DNA of 64,000 nucleotides from Lobulomyces angularis (GCA_027604685.1 JADHYX010000061.1:1-64000); one strand, 5' to 3'; shown: positions 40,001 through 51,933, numbered from the stretch's first letter. A program made the numbers and translations. Notes: generated by a model from the sequence alone, not told the origin.

Positions 40001-40019
40001 TGTTAGAGGGAAACCTCAT
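34096..40019 (-). CDS. HFM1: Mer3/HFM1 meiotic DNA helicase
   Basis: Superfamily 2 Ski2-like helicase needed for meiotic crossover formation. Starts MRFPSNRPCKK at 40019; stop at 34096-34098. An Asn/His-rich N-terminus is followed by motif I (APTGSGKT near 38935-38965), Ia (IYIAPTKAL), DEVHML (DEAH-type box near 38415), ISATVPN, VLCSTSTLAVGVNLPAHLV and QMIGRAGRPQFDD. A winged-helix and Sec63-type region follows (LKQISGIGPTMAKSLAENR, NRNPPFGRTIL). The C-terminus has a Cys/His cluster (YYPCKHKCNKE..CC), as in HFM1, then a charged tail ending LHDFLNGVNLFP. Many short introns interrupt it. Its presence implies a meiotic programme. Confidence 0.88.
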
Positions 40020-41235
40020 TTGAAAAATATTATTAATTGACACTGTATTGTTTAATTAGTTTAAATATTATATTTTAACAAAGTAAAAATTTTTTTTGAG
40101 TTAAAATTTAATTTCTACCATATTGTTACACAAACACAAAAATAAAGAAAAAATTACAAAAAAAGGAAATAAAAAAAAATTTAATTCAATTAAATATTTG
40201 CTTTAAAACTTACATATGGTATTGGGGGGTTAACCTGCCCATAGGTAATTAGAGCGTGCCCCTTAACAAAGAAAGAGATGTTGGGAAGGTCCGTTAAAAA
40301 AGAACAGATTCAACACAAGCAGCAACTGTAAGAGTTGATATTTCATGCATTATGAAACCAAAAATATTATTATAACTACGAAAAATTTAAATTTGAGCTT
40401 ACAATGTTATTATGTAATGCAAGTTACGCACCGTACAAGAATCAGTATTAAATATGATACAAATTTTTTTATCTTTGGATTTTGGTAAGAGGTTTTGTGA
40501 GTGGAAGTTGACATTTGATTTTTGTATAAGCTCATCTCAGTGCAGCTATTATAGTAATTTTCAATAAAATCGGTAAAAAACGTCAAATTGTATGGTAAAA
40601 AATTTATCACTCAAACTTATGAATTTTTGTATTTTGTAATTGTTCGTCCGGAATGCATTTAAATTGTAAAAACTATAAAAAAAGTTTATTTTTTAATACT
40701 TCATAAAATTGAAAAATGTTTTCAAAAGAAAGAAACACCATTATTGAGTAATGTTCATTTTGGTATCAAATCTTTTCAACACCAACTTCATCAATTAGTT
40801 GGCATTCTGAAACCAATACTATCACAAAAAACCGTAGTCATTGAATAACAGTTTCACCTTTCAATAATTCTGGAGTTACAGGGTGATAGTCTGATGTAAT
40901 TCCATTCTTTACAACAAAAAGAAAAACAAGATTTTTTCTATGAACTAATCCTGGCTGTTTGTTAATAAAGTTTATGGTACTTTTAAAATCAGACTCAAAT
41001 TAATAATTATAATAAAAAGTTAAAAATTGTATAAAAAAAGTAGAGCGTTAATAATGATGTTGAAAAAGTTTGGAAAACAATATTAGTATGTAAAAAAAAG
41101 AATGTAAATAACTTTAACTTAATCATTAGCACCTTTGGAATGCAGATTACTAATTAACATTAACAGTTCTTAATGAAAATATTAATGTTCTCTTTTTTTT
41201 TTTGAAATTTTTTTTTTTTATTTTGAATTGGAAAA
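40020..41235. promoter_or_regulatory. Divergent intergenic region between HFM1 and NCS2
   Basis: About 1.2 kb without a supported gene. It holds copy 2 of the dispersed stem-loop element (40262-40359) and A/T-rich DNA. A 66-codon minus-strand frame at 40410-40610 has no recognisable features. Confidence 0.5.
40262..40359 (+). repeat. Dispersed stem-loop element, copy 2
   Basis: Best-preserved match to copy 1 (432-516, minus). Core CAGCAACTGTAAGAGTTG at about 40319-40336, preceded by CAGATTCAACACAA and followed by ATTATGAAA. Relative to copy 1 it carries about 12 extra bases between AAAGAAAG and the core. Confidence 0.65.
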
Positions 41236-42707
41236 ATGGTTGGTCAAATTTTAACGAAAAATGATTAATTTACTAATTTTATATTAAGTGTGATTCTATT
41301 AAGCATAAACAGGAAAGTTTTAAAAGAGAAAAATTTACTGAGAGGTCTGCAACATGTGTAAAATGCAAAGTCGAAAACTCAAAAATTTTTGTGAGGAGAG
41401 CAAGTTTCTGCAAGTAAACGAATATTATTCTTTGTTTTTAATGACTTTAAAATAAGGTCGTGTTTTGAAAAAGGAATTAGCTCTCGATTTAAAATGGGAC
41501 TGCAAAAAGCAGATTTAGGTGAAAAAAATAAGGTTCTAATTGCCTACTCTGGTGGACCTTCCTCAACGTAAAATTTTGAAATTACCGTGCAATTAATTTT
41601 TTTTTAGTTTGTTGCTAAATTTAACCCAAACATTTCATGAAAGTTCTAGTCACAAAAAATTTGCAGACGTTGAGATCATTAATATTGATGAATCTTCTAT
41701 GGATGATCGAGTAAGTAAAAAATTATTTTTTTTTTTTACAATTTCTAGAATATAGAGGTTGCAAAAAAAATCAGTGAAGTTGCAAATAAAAGTAACTTTA
41801 ACTACACGCAGTTAAAGTTAGAATCAATTCTGGAAGGTTGTTCGCAAGAATTTAAGAAACACCTTTTATTTGACGGCGAAAATCCTAATTCAACATCTCT
41901 ACTTGCGTCAAATGAAGAGGTTTTTAAGCACTATATAAGTTCAATACAAAGTAAAGACAGCGTGCAAGATTCAATTAAAAATATTAAACTTAGGCTTATT
42001 TTACAGCATGCAAAGGATAGGAATTGCGGATTGATATTTTTCGGTGACAATAGTACTAGAATAGCGTGCCAATCCATAGCAATGGCCAGCAAAGGCAGAG
42101 GTTATAGTTTTCCAATTGATTTTAGTTTATCAACGAGTTGGTACAATGGTAATCCTAAAAAATATTATTGTTTAAATCCTTTTTTTGTTACAATTAGGAT
42201 TTGTAATTATCAAACCTTTAAAAGATATTTTAGTAAAAGAAATTGGAATTTATAATAAATTGAATAATCTGGATAGTTTTCCTTTTTTCGATGGCCTGGA
42301 AAAATTGTTTGGAAATAAGGTTAGTATTGATAAATTAACTGAAGGTAAAGAATTGCAATTTTTTTTTTTAAACCGTTTTCTTTAGATTTTATAATTGGTT
42401 TGGATGTGGAATTTCCTTCAACTGTATCTACAATTTTTAAAACTATTACCAAAGCTACTACTTCAGTGAATGATACTTGTTTACCATGCAAAAATTGTTT
42501 AGGGTAAATACTTTTATCTCAGTGCACATTTTATTAACAATGCTTAGTCCAATAAAAAGTAATTGTGACATTTGGCTGGCCAGCCATTCGGTAACAAGGC
42601 TTGAAACAATAACAAACCCAGTGGAAGAGTTAGAAGTTAGAAACATAGAGCTTTGTTACAGTTGCTTAATTTTGAAGAACGCTGGAAAACTAAAACATTT
42701 AATTTAA
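41236..42707 (+). CDS. NCS2: Cytoplasmic tRNA 2-thiolation protein 2 (NCS2/CTU2)
   Basis: Partner of Ncs6 in 2-thiolation of wobble uridine in tRNAs for Lys, Glu and Gln. Seen: an N-terminal CVKCKVENSKIFVRR with a further Cys pair (FCKSC, across an intron), the PP-loop-like VLIAYSGGPSST, LRLILQHAKDRNCGLIFFGDN, the C-terminal CLPCKNCLG, and a final SCLILKNAGKLKHLI with TAA 42705-42707. The Cys pairs agree with the family's zinc-binding pattern. The start is not settled: the second exon (from about 41312) has no ATG, and the best candidate is a first exon consisting of the ATG at 41236 alone, with a weak donor. Confidence 0.85.
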
Positions 42708-43529
42708 GTAATTTTAATGCATCATTACAATTTCTTAACTTTCAATTTATAATTACACACTTCATTTCTTTACTTGAATTTTAGTTTAATTTATTTTATT
42801 TTATGCATTTACAATTACTCTTCCAAAATCCTTTTGAAATTTAAAAAATTCATTACACTTTCACCGTAAAAATTTAATGTAAATGTGTAGTAACTGAATT
42901 GCGGGTGCTGTAAAGTTATTACTGAAAAATTAATCGGGGTATACGCATTAGTAACGTTTCGAAATAGTAACATGAAACAGTACTTCAGGAGTTTGTGGTT
43001 TGTTAACAACTGACGCTGAGCGGATATAGTGCAAACTGAGAATATTTGTATTGCTGAAATGGAAAATAACTGAGCTCTGTAACTTAAAATTGAGACCTAA
43101 TTAAGGCAGTTTTTTTTTCTCTTCAGTTGCATGCCTTAAATCTCCTACTTGCTTTGTTTCTATTTGAATTATTCACTTTACTGTACTGGAAGCAATTGAA
43201 GTTTCCGCTTTAACTGAAAAAGAAGATGACTTGTTACCAGACACTGAATTTAGCTGCAGAGCTTCAATTAAGGAAAGATCTTCAACTTTAGAATCTTCTG
43301 TTCCAATAAATGTACTTGTCCAACTGCAGAAAATGTTGACCTTGGTATAACTGATCTTAGTCATAGTTTAAATTGCCCAGCTCAATCATTTTATTTTTGA
43401 TGTTTTTAAAAATATCCTTGTAAAATTCAAATCACAGATAAAATTAATCCATCAGCTCAGCTTGAATTTCTTAGGAGTAATAGATTTGAATAAACTGTCT
43501 TTAAGCATCCGTAACTTAACATCAATTTT
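42708..43529. other. Region with possible small minus-strand gene, unresolved
   Basis: Two minus-strand open frames, 42815-43009 and 43173-43364, may be exons. The first ends HPQFSYYTFTLNFYGESV..RILEE and looks coding; a TACTAAT branch-point-like motif followed by TTTTTCAG lies just upstream of it at about 42920-42965. I could not join them in frame and do not recognise a family. The last ~130 bp form the importin 5' region. Confidence 0.35.
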
Positions 43530-46500
43530 ATGTCAACAAACATGGTAGAATGTAGTAATGAACAAGATGAATTATTTCAAAAACTTTCAATGTTGCTAGG
43601 TAGATTGTCATCAAGTGAAAACCATGTTCGAACAGAAGCCGAAGCTAATTTAAACAAAATTCCGCACCACAAACTATTGGAAGCACTTTCTGATATAGGA
43701 ACTAGGCACAATGAAATTTCAGTTAACCTAATTTTTTTTAATATATCATTAACTCTTTTAAAATTTATCCTCTTTAGCTAAGAGCTTTTGCTATAATTTT
43801 ATTTCGCAGAATTGCTTTGCGATTACAGGACAAACGTTCTACTATTTGGATGAGTTCTGGTTCAGACACCAGAAATTTTTGTGAAAAAAAGTTGTTGAGC
43901 TCTTTATCCACTGAAGAAAATTTGAGTGTACGAAGAAACTTATGTGATACTATTGCTGATTTAACTAAATACATGTTTCAGAACGGTGGTAAGTGTAACA
44001 ATTAACTGTATCCTAATAGCTTTAGGTACATGGCCCGAACTATTGAGGACTATATTTGAGTGCACCAAAAGTAGCTCTCCAAACCAGAGAGAATCTGCGT
44101 TTAGAATTATATCTGCAATACCGGCCTTAATCGTTGACGAAGACCAGAATGTAGTTAAGGCAGTTTTTAGGGCTGCTTTGAATGACGAAACGTTACAGGT
44201 AAAATTAATTATTAAATTCACAAAAAGTTTATTCTTTCTTGGTTACAGGTTAGAGCTGCAGGGGTAAAAGCTATTTTGTATTATCTTATCGCCGCTAAAT
44301 CAAGAAATCACTTTTTGGATCTATTAAATGATATTTTTGTGGTAAGGTGTATCATTGTTGTAGTTAAAAAATATTTTAGTTTTTCGGCAATATACTTAAT
44401 ATGCAAGAGCAAACTGTAACTGAAGGTTTAACTTGTATGATAGAATTAGCAGAGGTGTATCCTAAAATATTTCGTCACGTTTTCATTCCGATGACCAGTT
44501 TAATGTCTGAAATAATGAGCAATGAAACATTAGAAGCAGCAACTAAGCATAGTGCTTTAGAACTTTTGTTAACGATTATAGAACTTGCCCCTAGCTCAGT
44601 AGAAAAATACCCAACCTTGTATCAAACATTAATCCCAATCGTCCTTCAATGGATAGCTAATGTCGAAGACAATCCTGAATGGTATACTACAAACGATGTA
44701 TGTGTTTGCAATATTTTTTTCACTTTTACTGATGTTATATTTAGCTTGACGATAATGAAATTGAAGAAGATAGTATTTATGGTGAACAGGCAATGGATAG
44801 AATATCTCGTGCCCTAGGTTATCACCCTTGATTATGTGTGATGTTGTACTAAATTTAATAATAGGTGGCAGAATAGTTCTACCAATAACTTTTACAATTA
44901 TACCTCAGTTATTGGGATCTGCTCGTTGGCAAAATCGTCATGCAGGGTTAATGGCAATTTCAGCAATCGCTGAAGGTTGTCAAGCAATAATGGCAGCTGA
45001 ACTAGATAAAATTATATCGTAATTATTAACTTTTCCGAATTAAAAAGCATATATTCACATATAATTAAATAATTATTTAGTTTGGTTTTACCTTTCTATC
45101 GAGATCCCCATCCAAGGGTACGTCATTCTTTTTGCAGCTGTATTGGTCAACTCAGCACTGATTTTTCCGTAATTTAAAAAAGATATATTTTGTTAATAAC
45201 TTTGTAAATTTTGTAGCCAAGTCTACAAAATAGTTTTCACTCAGTAATACTCAATAATTTGCTGTGCTTATTAAAGGATTCTCAGTTTCCAAAGTACTTT
45301 TTATCATTTTTCTGAAATTTGATAATTTTTTAAGAATTCAAACGCATGCAGGTGCCGCTTTAGTGAATTTCACAGAAGCGATTGACAAAGAAATTTTAAT
45401 TCCCTATTTGGATGTTATAATAGAAACGCTTTTAAATTTTTTAAATGCAGGGAAAATTTATATGCAAGAGCAAGCTTTAACCTCACTATCTACTGTTGCT
45501 GATAGAGCAGAAGACGGATTTATAAAGGTAAATTAAAAAAATTTACTAATTTTAATATTGTTGGCCAGTATTACGCAGTTGTAATGCCAATATTAATAGA
45601 TATTTTGCAGCAAGCCGAGGATAAAGAATTTCGGCTTTTAAGAGGCAAAGCAGTGGAATGTTCCAGTTTTATTGGTAATTCGTTATAAAATACTTTTATA
45701 AATTTTTTTTTATATATATCCCAGCTTTGGCTGTAGGGAAAGACATCTTCTTCAACGACGCAGTTAGGTTACTAACTATTTATAAACAAGCACAGGAGTC
45801 TATAAAAGATGCAGACGACCCACAAATAAATTTTTTATTGTCTGCTTGGGCAAGAGTATGCAAAGTTTTGGGACCAGATTTTTCTCCATTTCTAGATTAC
45901 GTTATGAAGAGTTTATTGCGTAGTGCTACTGTGAAACCGGACTTACGTTTAATTGAAGGTTTCATTTTTTTATATTCTTTAATTTTGTTTACTTTATTCA
46001 GCTGGTGAAGATACCTCTGAATACCCTGAAGAAGATGATTGGCGATTTTTGGAGAGTGATGGAAAGGTATTTTTTCCTTTTTCTTATTCCACATTTTTCA
46101 AAATTTTATTTATTTTACAAATAAAAAGAAAATAGGAATAAAAACCACTGTTTTAGAGGAAAAATGTACAGCGATAAATATGTTAATATGTTATATTAGA
46201 GATATGGGGAAGGATTTTCATAACTACGCAGATTCTGTTATGCAAATTGTGGTTCCACTATTAAAATTTTACTTCCATGATGGTGTTAGATTTGCCGCTT
46301 CAACATGTATACCTTTACTATTTAAATCTATTACTGACGCTGAATACCGTAAGTCATTTCATTTCAGAAATTTAAATTTTAATGCCTCATTTAGCAAGAC
46401 ACACCGTACTGGCAGTATGGCATACAGTTGCTCTAAAAATTATTGATGCCATCATGTCTGAACCTGACCCATCGTTTACATCCCAACTATTTATCACTTT

Positions 46501-47853
46501 TTATGAGGTATGTGTTTTAATGTATAAGTTTTTATTTAGTTGAAATTTTTTAATAGAGTTTGGAAGTTTTGGGCCCCAAAAGTTTAACCCCAGCTCTTAT
46601 GCAAGCCTTTGTGAAGTGTACCTTAGAACAATTAAAAGAGTACTCTATCAGGATAAAAGAGCGACAGGGTAATTTCCTATTTTAATTTTAATACTATTAT
46701 GATGAAAGTTAAAGTCTTGATGAAAATATACCAGTACTTTTTATTTAATACTGGCGGTTAAGGTTTATTAGAGTCGCAAGATTCGCCTCAACCTAAGTGT
46801 TAATTAAAATATGGTTATATATTTTATGGAGGATTATACACTTGATCTGAACTCTATTTTGTTTTCTGGCACTTTTCAATTTACCGAATTTTTATTTTAA
46901 TAGATTCGAAAAACGATGCTGATTTTGATGAAGACGTAGAAGAACAACTGGACGAGGAACAATATACGGATGAATCCGTACTGATCGAAGTATATTAATA
47001 TGGGGGTCATTCTTAATTTACATAATTTAGTTATCTAGAACGCTGCATGAAATTTTCAAATCTGAAGGGAACAATTTTTTACCATATATTGAAAATATCT
47101 TTTCTGTAGTTGGTCAGCTTGCTGTATGTTAAATAATGCGATTTATGTCATTTATCCAAACATCAAGGTTAATCCTGATGCGGCATCTAGGCAGTGGGCG
47201 ATCTGTCTATATTGTGACCTAGTAGAATTTTGTGGTCCTGCCTCATTTAATTACAAAGAGCAATTTTTAGATAGAGTTTTATCATCCCTATCTGACCCAG
47301 TAGCTGATGTTCGTCAACCTGCATGTTATGCACTAGGGTTGTTTGCTCAATTTGGCGGAGAAAATTATGCTTCTGTTTGCATAGGTAATATGAAAATTGA
47401 AGGAAAATAAATAATTTTTTCAAAGGTCACTTGAAAACCCTTTTTGCTGTGATAAACAAACCAGACTCTAGAAATGAAGAAAATATCGTTGCTACAGAAA
47501 ATGCTATATCGGCGATTGGAAAAATTTGTTGTTTTTTTGGTAATAAATTTCAAATAGGACAAGTTTTGCAACATTGGTTACAAGTTTTACCCATTCTGAT
47601 TGATGAGCAAGCAGCAGCACCTGTTTATGAATTTTTGTTAACTTTAGTAGAGCTAAAAAATCTAAGTATTCTGGGAAAGGAAAATGCTAATATACCGAAA
47701 TTAGTGGATATATTCACGCAAGTTCTAGAAAGCGAAATTTTAGAAGAAAAGTTAAATTCCAGAATGGTCGATAATTTGAGGAGTATTTTAGGTTGCTGTA
47801 ATGAGCGGTTGAAGTCTGAGCTCTGGAATATGCTTCCAGATAAGAGGAAGTAA
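43530..47853 (+). CDS. PSE1: Importin beta-3 (Kap121/Pse1/IPO5)
   Basis: Karyopherin of stacked HEAT repeats carrying ribosomal proteins, histones and other cargo into the nucleus. Starts MSTNMVECSNEQDELF at 43530 and ends LPDKRK with TAA 47851-47853. HEAT units appear exon by exon, for example NLCDTIADLTKYM, SAFRIISAIPALIVDEDQ, LEAATKHSALELLLTI and ARWQNRHAGLMAISAIAEG. Strong family markers are the acidic EYPEEDDWRFLESDGK, then LEEKCTAINMLICYIRDMG and VPLLKFYFHDGVRFAA, matching IPO5/Kap121 rather than other importins. Many short introns; one at about 46671-46902 is several times longer than the rest. Confidence 0.92.
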
Positions 47854-48252
47854 GCTAATAACTTAAATGCTATTAAATTTCTTAACAAATTTTTTTTTTA
47901 CCCAAATTATTACTTAGGAATTTTTTAAGTAAAAAAGGTTTTGTTGATACATAAAATTTTTTTCGTTGGATATACTTTTTTTTTATTAAAAATTATTTTT
48001 TTAATTTTTCTATTAAACGTAATAGTAGTTGTATTTTTTTAGTTATTTTAATTACTGGTCAGTTTTATTTTTTTTATTATAATGCATAAATATAATCAAA
48101 GATGATATTAAATTATTAGCAAAGTCTATCAGTAATCGTTATACAAGAGGTAATAAAATTATAATTTAGAGGTATTGTTTCTATAATAAATATGTAGTAA
48201 AATCTTCAATTGTTTAATTACTCAATTCAAGTTCATTAGTTAATTCGTTAAT
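47854..48252. other. Convergent 3' intergenic region
   Basis: Lies between importin and carrier stop codons. T-rich, no gene seen. Confidence 0.55.
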
Positions 48253-49981
48253 TTAAATATTTCTTCTAACCTCATCCAAAAAATTTTTATAGCTACTAAA
48301 AGTGACAGAACCGTTCTGTTCGAGGTTGATTTTTTTTAAGATTGTATTAACCTTAAAGCAATAAAGGAATAAAAAGATAAGTACCTACAGAATAAAACCA
48401 ATTTTATTTTTTATATCACCTTTTCTTTATCATTAAAAAATACTCCGTTTAGCAAATTTTCGCATTCTGATAAGTTTAAAGCGCCATCATTGTTGGCATC
48501 AAAGAATAAAAAGCTATCTTTACGATCCAAATATCCATAATATTCATTTAACTGTCTCCTCAGTATTCCTAAAAAGTAATATAAACACTAACCTGAATCC
48601 GTTATTACCTAAAAACAAAAAGGTGAAGCAAAAGTGGGGACCTATTCTAAAAAAATGCGTCACAAGTCCCTTATAAAAGGCGGTAGGCCCTTCTGCTTTG
48701 GCTATCTTCGTAATGGCATCAAACCCTGAGGAATAAAGTTTGCCTTTACTGTTGGAATCATATGGTTGGTTATAGTATCTAGTGCGAACAACATCTATTG
48801 GATTCATAAACATCCTGAAATTAATGAATAAATTAAAGGAGATTGAAAAAATTATTTTATAATACACTGAAATTACGGCTGATCCTAGCCCACACACGAT
48901 ATCTAAAGTTTTCGAATCTCGCCAGCCTTGATTGAGCATTAAATATTCTTTCATCATTGTCTAAAAACACACAAATTAACAAAAGAAACCGCTATGAAAA
49001 ATTTTATACAAAACTGGCAAGATTGGTTCCACTTCCAACAACACTCCTACACATAGACAATACAGACCCTCTGTACAAGCCTTTAAAAAATCCTTCGTCG
49101 CGCACAATACATTTTAAAGCATGCCACGTCCCTGTATAACTGGGTTTTTTCATTTAAAGTGCAATGTAAAAAAGATATACTTGTGTTGATGCCCCACGGT
49201 AATTTTTCCGGCACTAGCAGATTGTAGTCTAGTTTTGACCAATTCGAAAGGATTGCAACTAAAAGCACCCATTACACCACACATGGAGCCTGCAACTAGC
49301 CTTTTCCAAGCTGGGGCTGAACCAGTTTTGCTATCATGTATAATTCCCATTATTGGATCATACATTCCCTGAATTAAATTTTAGTATATTTAATACTAAT
49401 AAGTAAAATTCGAATTTTATACAATTCTAAAAAAGTTTTTCGAGCTTTCTCGTAATATTGCAGGTATCAAACCTTTCTGCAATCCTTTCAAGCCTTCATT
49501 TTTATAAATTTTTTGAATTGTATCTAAACTGTTTTTGTAAACAATCTTTTTATGATAAAATATTAATTCATCGTCATAATAGTACCTGGTTATTATTCAC
49601 ATTCCCAACATCCTTCTTATTTGGTTTAATTTGTAGTTGTAACCTTACTCTATTTAAAAAAATAAATTAAATCACCAGTTCTTTTAATTATATCAATTTT
49701 ACTTTGCAGTATCAAATGGATTTGTGAAGACGACGGCCCCTGTTGTAAGGGAGTAATTAAAATTGGGTAAAGTTAAAAACAAAACTCGTTTCAAACTAAA
49801 AAAATTACCAGCAGGAGATAGCGCACTAATAATAAAAGAATCTAAATTGCCAATGGTTCTAGGCTTCCCAGTTTTTGGAAAAAGATTTTGGTACTGCGAT
49901 AAAGGATCAACTTGACCTTTATTACACAATAAAATTGCAAACATAAACAATAAGATTCAAACCTGTTAAGCTTGATGCCAT
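48253..49981 (-). CDS. Mitochondrial carrier (Oac1/SLC25A34-35 type) with C-terminal EF-hand region
   Basis: Starts MASSLTG at 49981. The three carrier repeats show PFDTAKVRLQLQ, NPFELVKTRLQSASA and NPIDVVRTRYYNQ, each with the P-x-[DE]-x-x-[KR]-x-[RK] signature, and EGLKGLQKGL and EGPTAFYKGLVTHFFRIGPH. These resemble the oxaloacetate/sulfate carrier Oac1. After the last transmembrane helix (FTFLFLG) an intron with donor GTAATAACG joins in frame to ILRRQLNEYYGYLDRK and an EF-hand loop DANNDGALNLSE, then across another intron to a second, degenerate loop (NLEQNGSVTFSSY) and a stop at 48253-48255. An alternative donor (TTCAG/GTTAGTG) gives NTEETVK and stops about 9 residues later without EF-hands. 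Calcium-regulated carriers normally carry EF-hands at the N-terminus. Confidence 0.8.
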
Positions 49982-50479
49982 TGAATATTATAATTAAATA
50001 TTTAAATTGTTATTCAATTTTGTTAGATTTTTTTCTAGAACCAAAATTTTTTATTCTTTCAGTTATTAACATACTGTTCAAGCATGATCTTTCTGAACAT
50101 AACAAATAATTAAAAAATATCTATAAATACGTGAAAATAAATTGCAATAAAATTTAATTACATTCAACAAATAAAACTAATTTTAACAAATTATTTAAAG
50201 GAACTGAAACTCAACTTAACAATGTGAAAACATTAATATTTAATGTTAATCGATTAACCTTACATACTACCCTTTTTGTTAAAATGGTATCTAGTCGACA
50301 CTAACGATGTTAAATAAATATATTATTACTAATAAAGACTTTCAAGTTACATTTTGCTTGCTAAATAAGCGCACAATAAACAATAATAATAAAAAAGAAA
50401 GAATGGCTATCGTTAATAGATTTTTACCCGAACATTATCAATTATAAAAACACTATATCATTCAATAATTAAGAAATAA
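49982..50479. other. A/T-rich left flank of the Fanzor remnant
   Basis: No gene seen. No clear terminal inverted repeat could be paired by eye with the far side of the element. Confidence 0.45.
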
Positions 50480-51933
50480 AAAATATTCGACAATTGCCAT
50501 ATATGCTTCCAGAATGTTTTCAACAAACTATTTAGTGAATGTACAAGAACACTTTATTCGAAAGTAAATAAATTTATTTCAACAGTGATAGTTGAAAAAC
50601 TAAAATTTAAAGGAATATCCAAAGAATTCATCAAAATTTTATAAGATTGCAAGTTCAAGAATACATTTTTGATAATGTTAATATTAAATGTTGCAAACTT
50701 GTACGATATGCAAATTGCTACTGAAATAAAAGATTTAGTACCTACTGACATTCACATTTAAGGTTTTGCTTATGATTTGGGTGCTCGAACTGAAAAATAT
50801 TTGGAACCTTATTTCAATTATGTGAACTATATCAGAAATACGATTTGAAATTATTTAACTTTACTCCTTTATCAACATCAGCAATACCACGAAATATATC
50901 ATTGAACACCAAAATATTATTGGAAAGCATTTTAAATTTAAGAAGAACAAAAGAACATACAGTAAAATCAGAAAAAGATAAATTATGGGATGTTGTTTTT
51001 AAAACTGACACTAAAGCTTTTAGATTCAGAAATAACATGAGCTTCAATAGAATGTTTCGAACTGATAGAGTTTCAATTAGTGTTTTATTGTCTTCGCCTA
51101 AACCTCAAAGAGTTGAAAATAATAATGTACAAAGAGTAAAAAAAAGGAAAAAACCTGAAAAAAACTAACTTTCAAGACAACCCTGACGATTATGTTGCAA
51201 TAAAGTTTTTATACATCCAAATAAAAGAGACTTATTGTCTTGTCCTGGAAGTAATGGAAAAAAAGGTAAGGTATACGCAAATGCAGCACAGATAAGAAAG
51301 TGGATTAAAACGATATCGTGTTATTCGGGAGAATGTTTCAAGTCAAACTGTAGATCAACGCATATATTTTGAAAAAACTAAAAAACCTTAAATAGAGAAA
51401 ATGTAATTGTTACATGAAACTTTTTTTTATCAAGATTTACAACAATGAAAAAGTTTATGGACAATCAATTTTTAGAAAATTGAAATTGAATACATATATC
51501 TATACTCAAAAATCTGAAAGTAAATTTATTAAAAATGTAAAAAACTTTTGGTAGTGAAGAAAATACTGCGATCATCATTGGAGATTGGTCAAAACAAGCA
51601 TGTTACATCAAGCTCCAACAAAAGGAAAGTGTTTTAGAAGGATCTTTAAAAAGGCGGGTTTTGATGTGCTTTTTTGCGATGAATACTTAACATCTTCAAT
51701 TTGTCCTAATTGCAAAAAAAGATCTTTAAAAACTTTTAAATATAGAATATCACTAAGGAGATTTGAAAAAGTACATCGGCTGTTGCGCTGCAAAAGTGAA
51801 ATTTGTCAATTACCTAATGGAAAAGAAAGATTATGGAACAGAGATGATGTTTGCAACTTTGAATATAAAATCAAGATGTTGAAGGTTATGTAGGGGATGG
51901 TTTTAAACCAAAACATCTTTGTAAGTAATATAG
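50480..51933 (+). pseudogene. Decayed Fanzor (eukaryotic TnpB-like RNA-guided nuclease)
   Basis: Fragments of one protein lie in order but in different frames. N-terminal pieces near 50500-50760 carry stops. At 50845-51168 an open frame has FNRMFRTDRVSISVLLS, matching the Fanzor pre-RuvC motif F..M..TDG-(V)-S-V-S. At about 51205 comes FIHPNKRDLLS, equivalent to the RuvC-I D-P-x-K segment but with His for the catalytic Asp. At about 51570 IIIGDWS shifts frame into APTKGKCFRRIF, LFCDEYLTSSICPNC (RuvC-II Glu and first zinc Cys pair), LLRCKSEIC (second pair) and WNRDDVCNFEYKI (RuvC-III). A final frame shift gives YVGDGFKPKHLCK and TAA. Stops and shifts plus the missing Asp indicate a dead copy. 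Confidence 0.82.

Noticed and set aside
40262..40359. U2 snRNA
   Set aside because: GAATCTGTTC on the minus strand resembles U2, but the branch-pairing GTAGTA and the following conserved stretch are missing.
40410..40610. 66-codon minus-strand ORF upstream of HFM1
   Set aside because: No recognisable motif, and no splice-consistent link to HFM1, whose start is well placed at 40019.
46730..46755. tRNA-like hairpin in the importin intron
   Set aside because: Only one stem is present, so it was kept as a weak hairpin finding rather than annotated as an RNA gene.
50480..51933. Bacterial TnpB contamination
   Set aside because: Base composition matches the surroundings, intact eukaryotic genes flank it on both sides, and the motif style (F..M..TD, H-P-N-K-R-D-L-L, W-N-R-D) is that of eukaryotic Fanzors.
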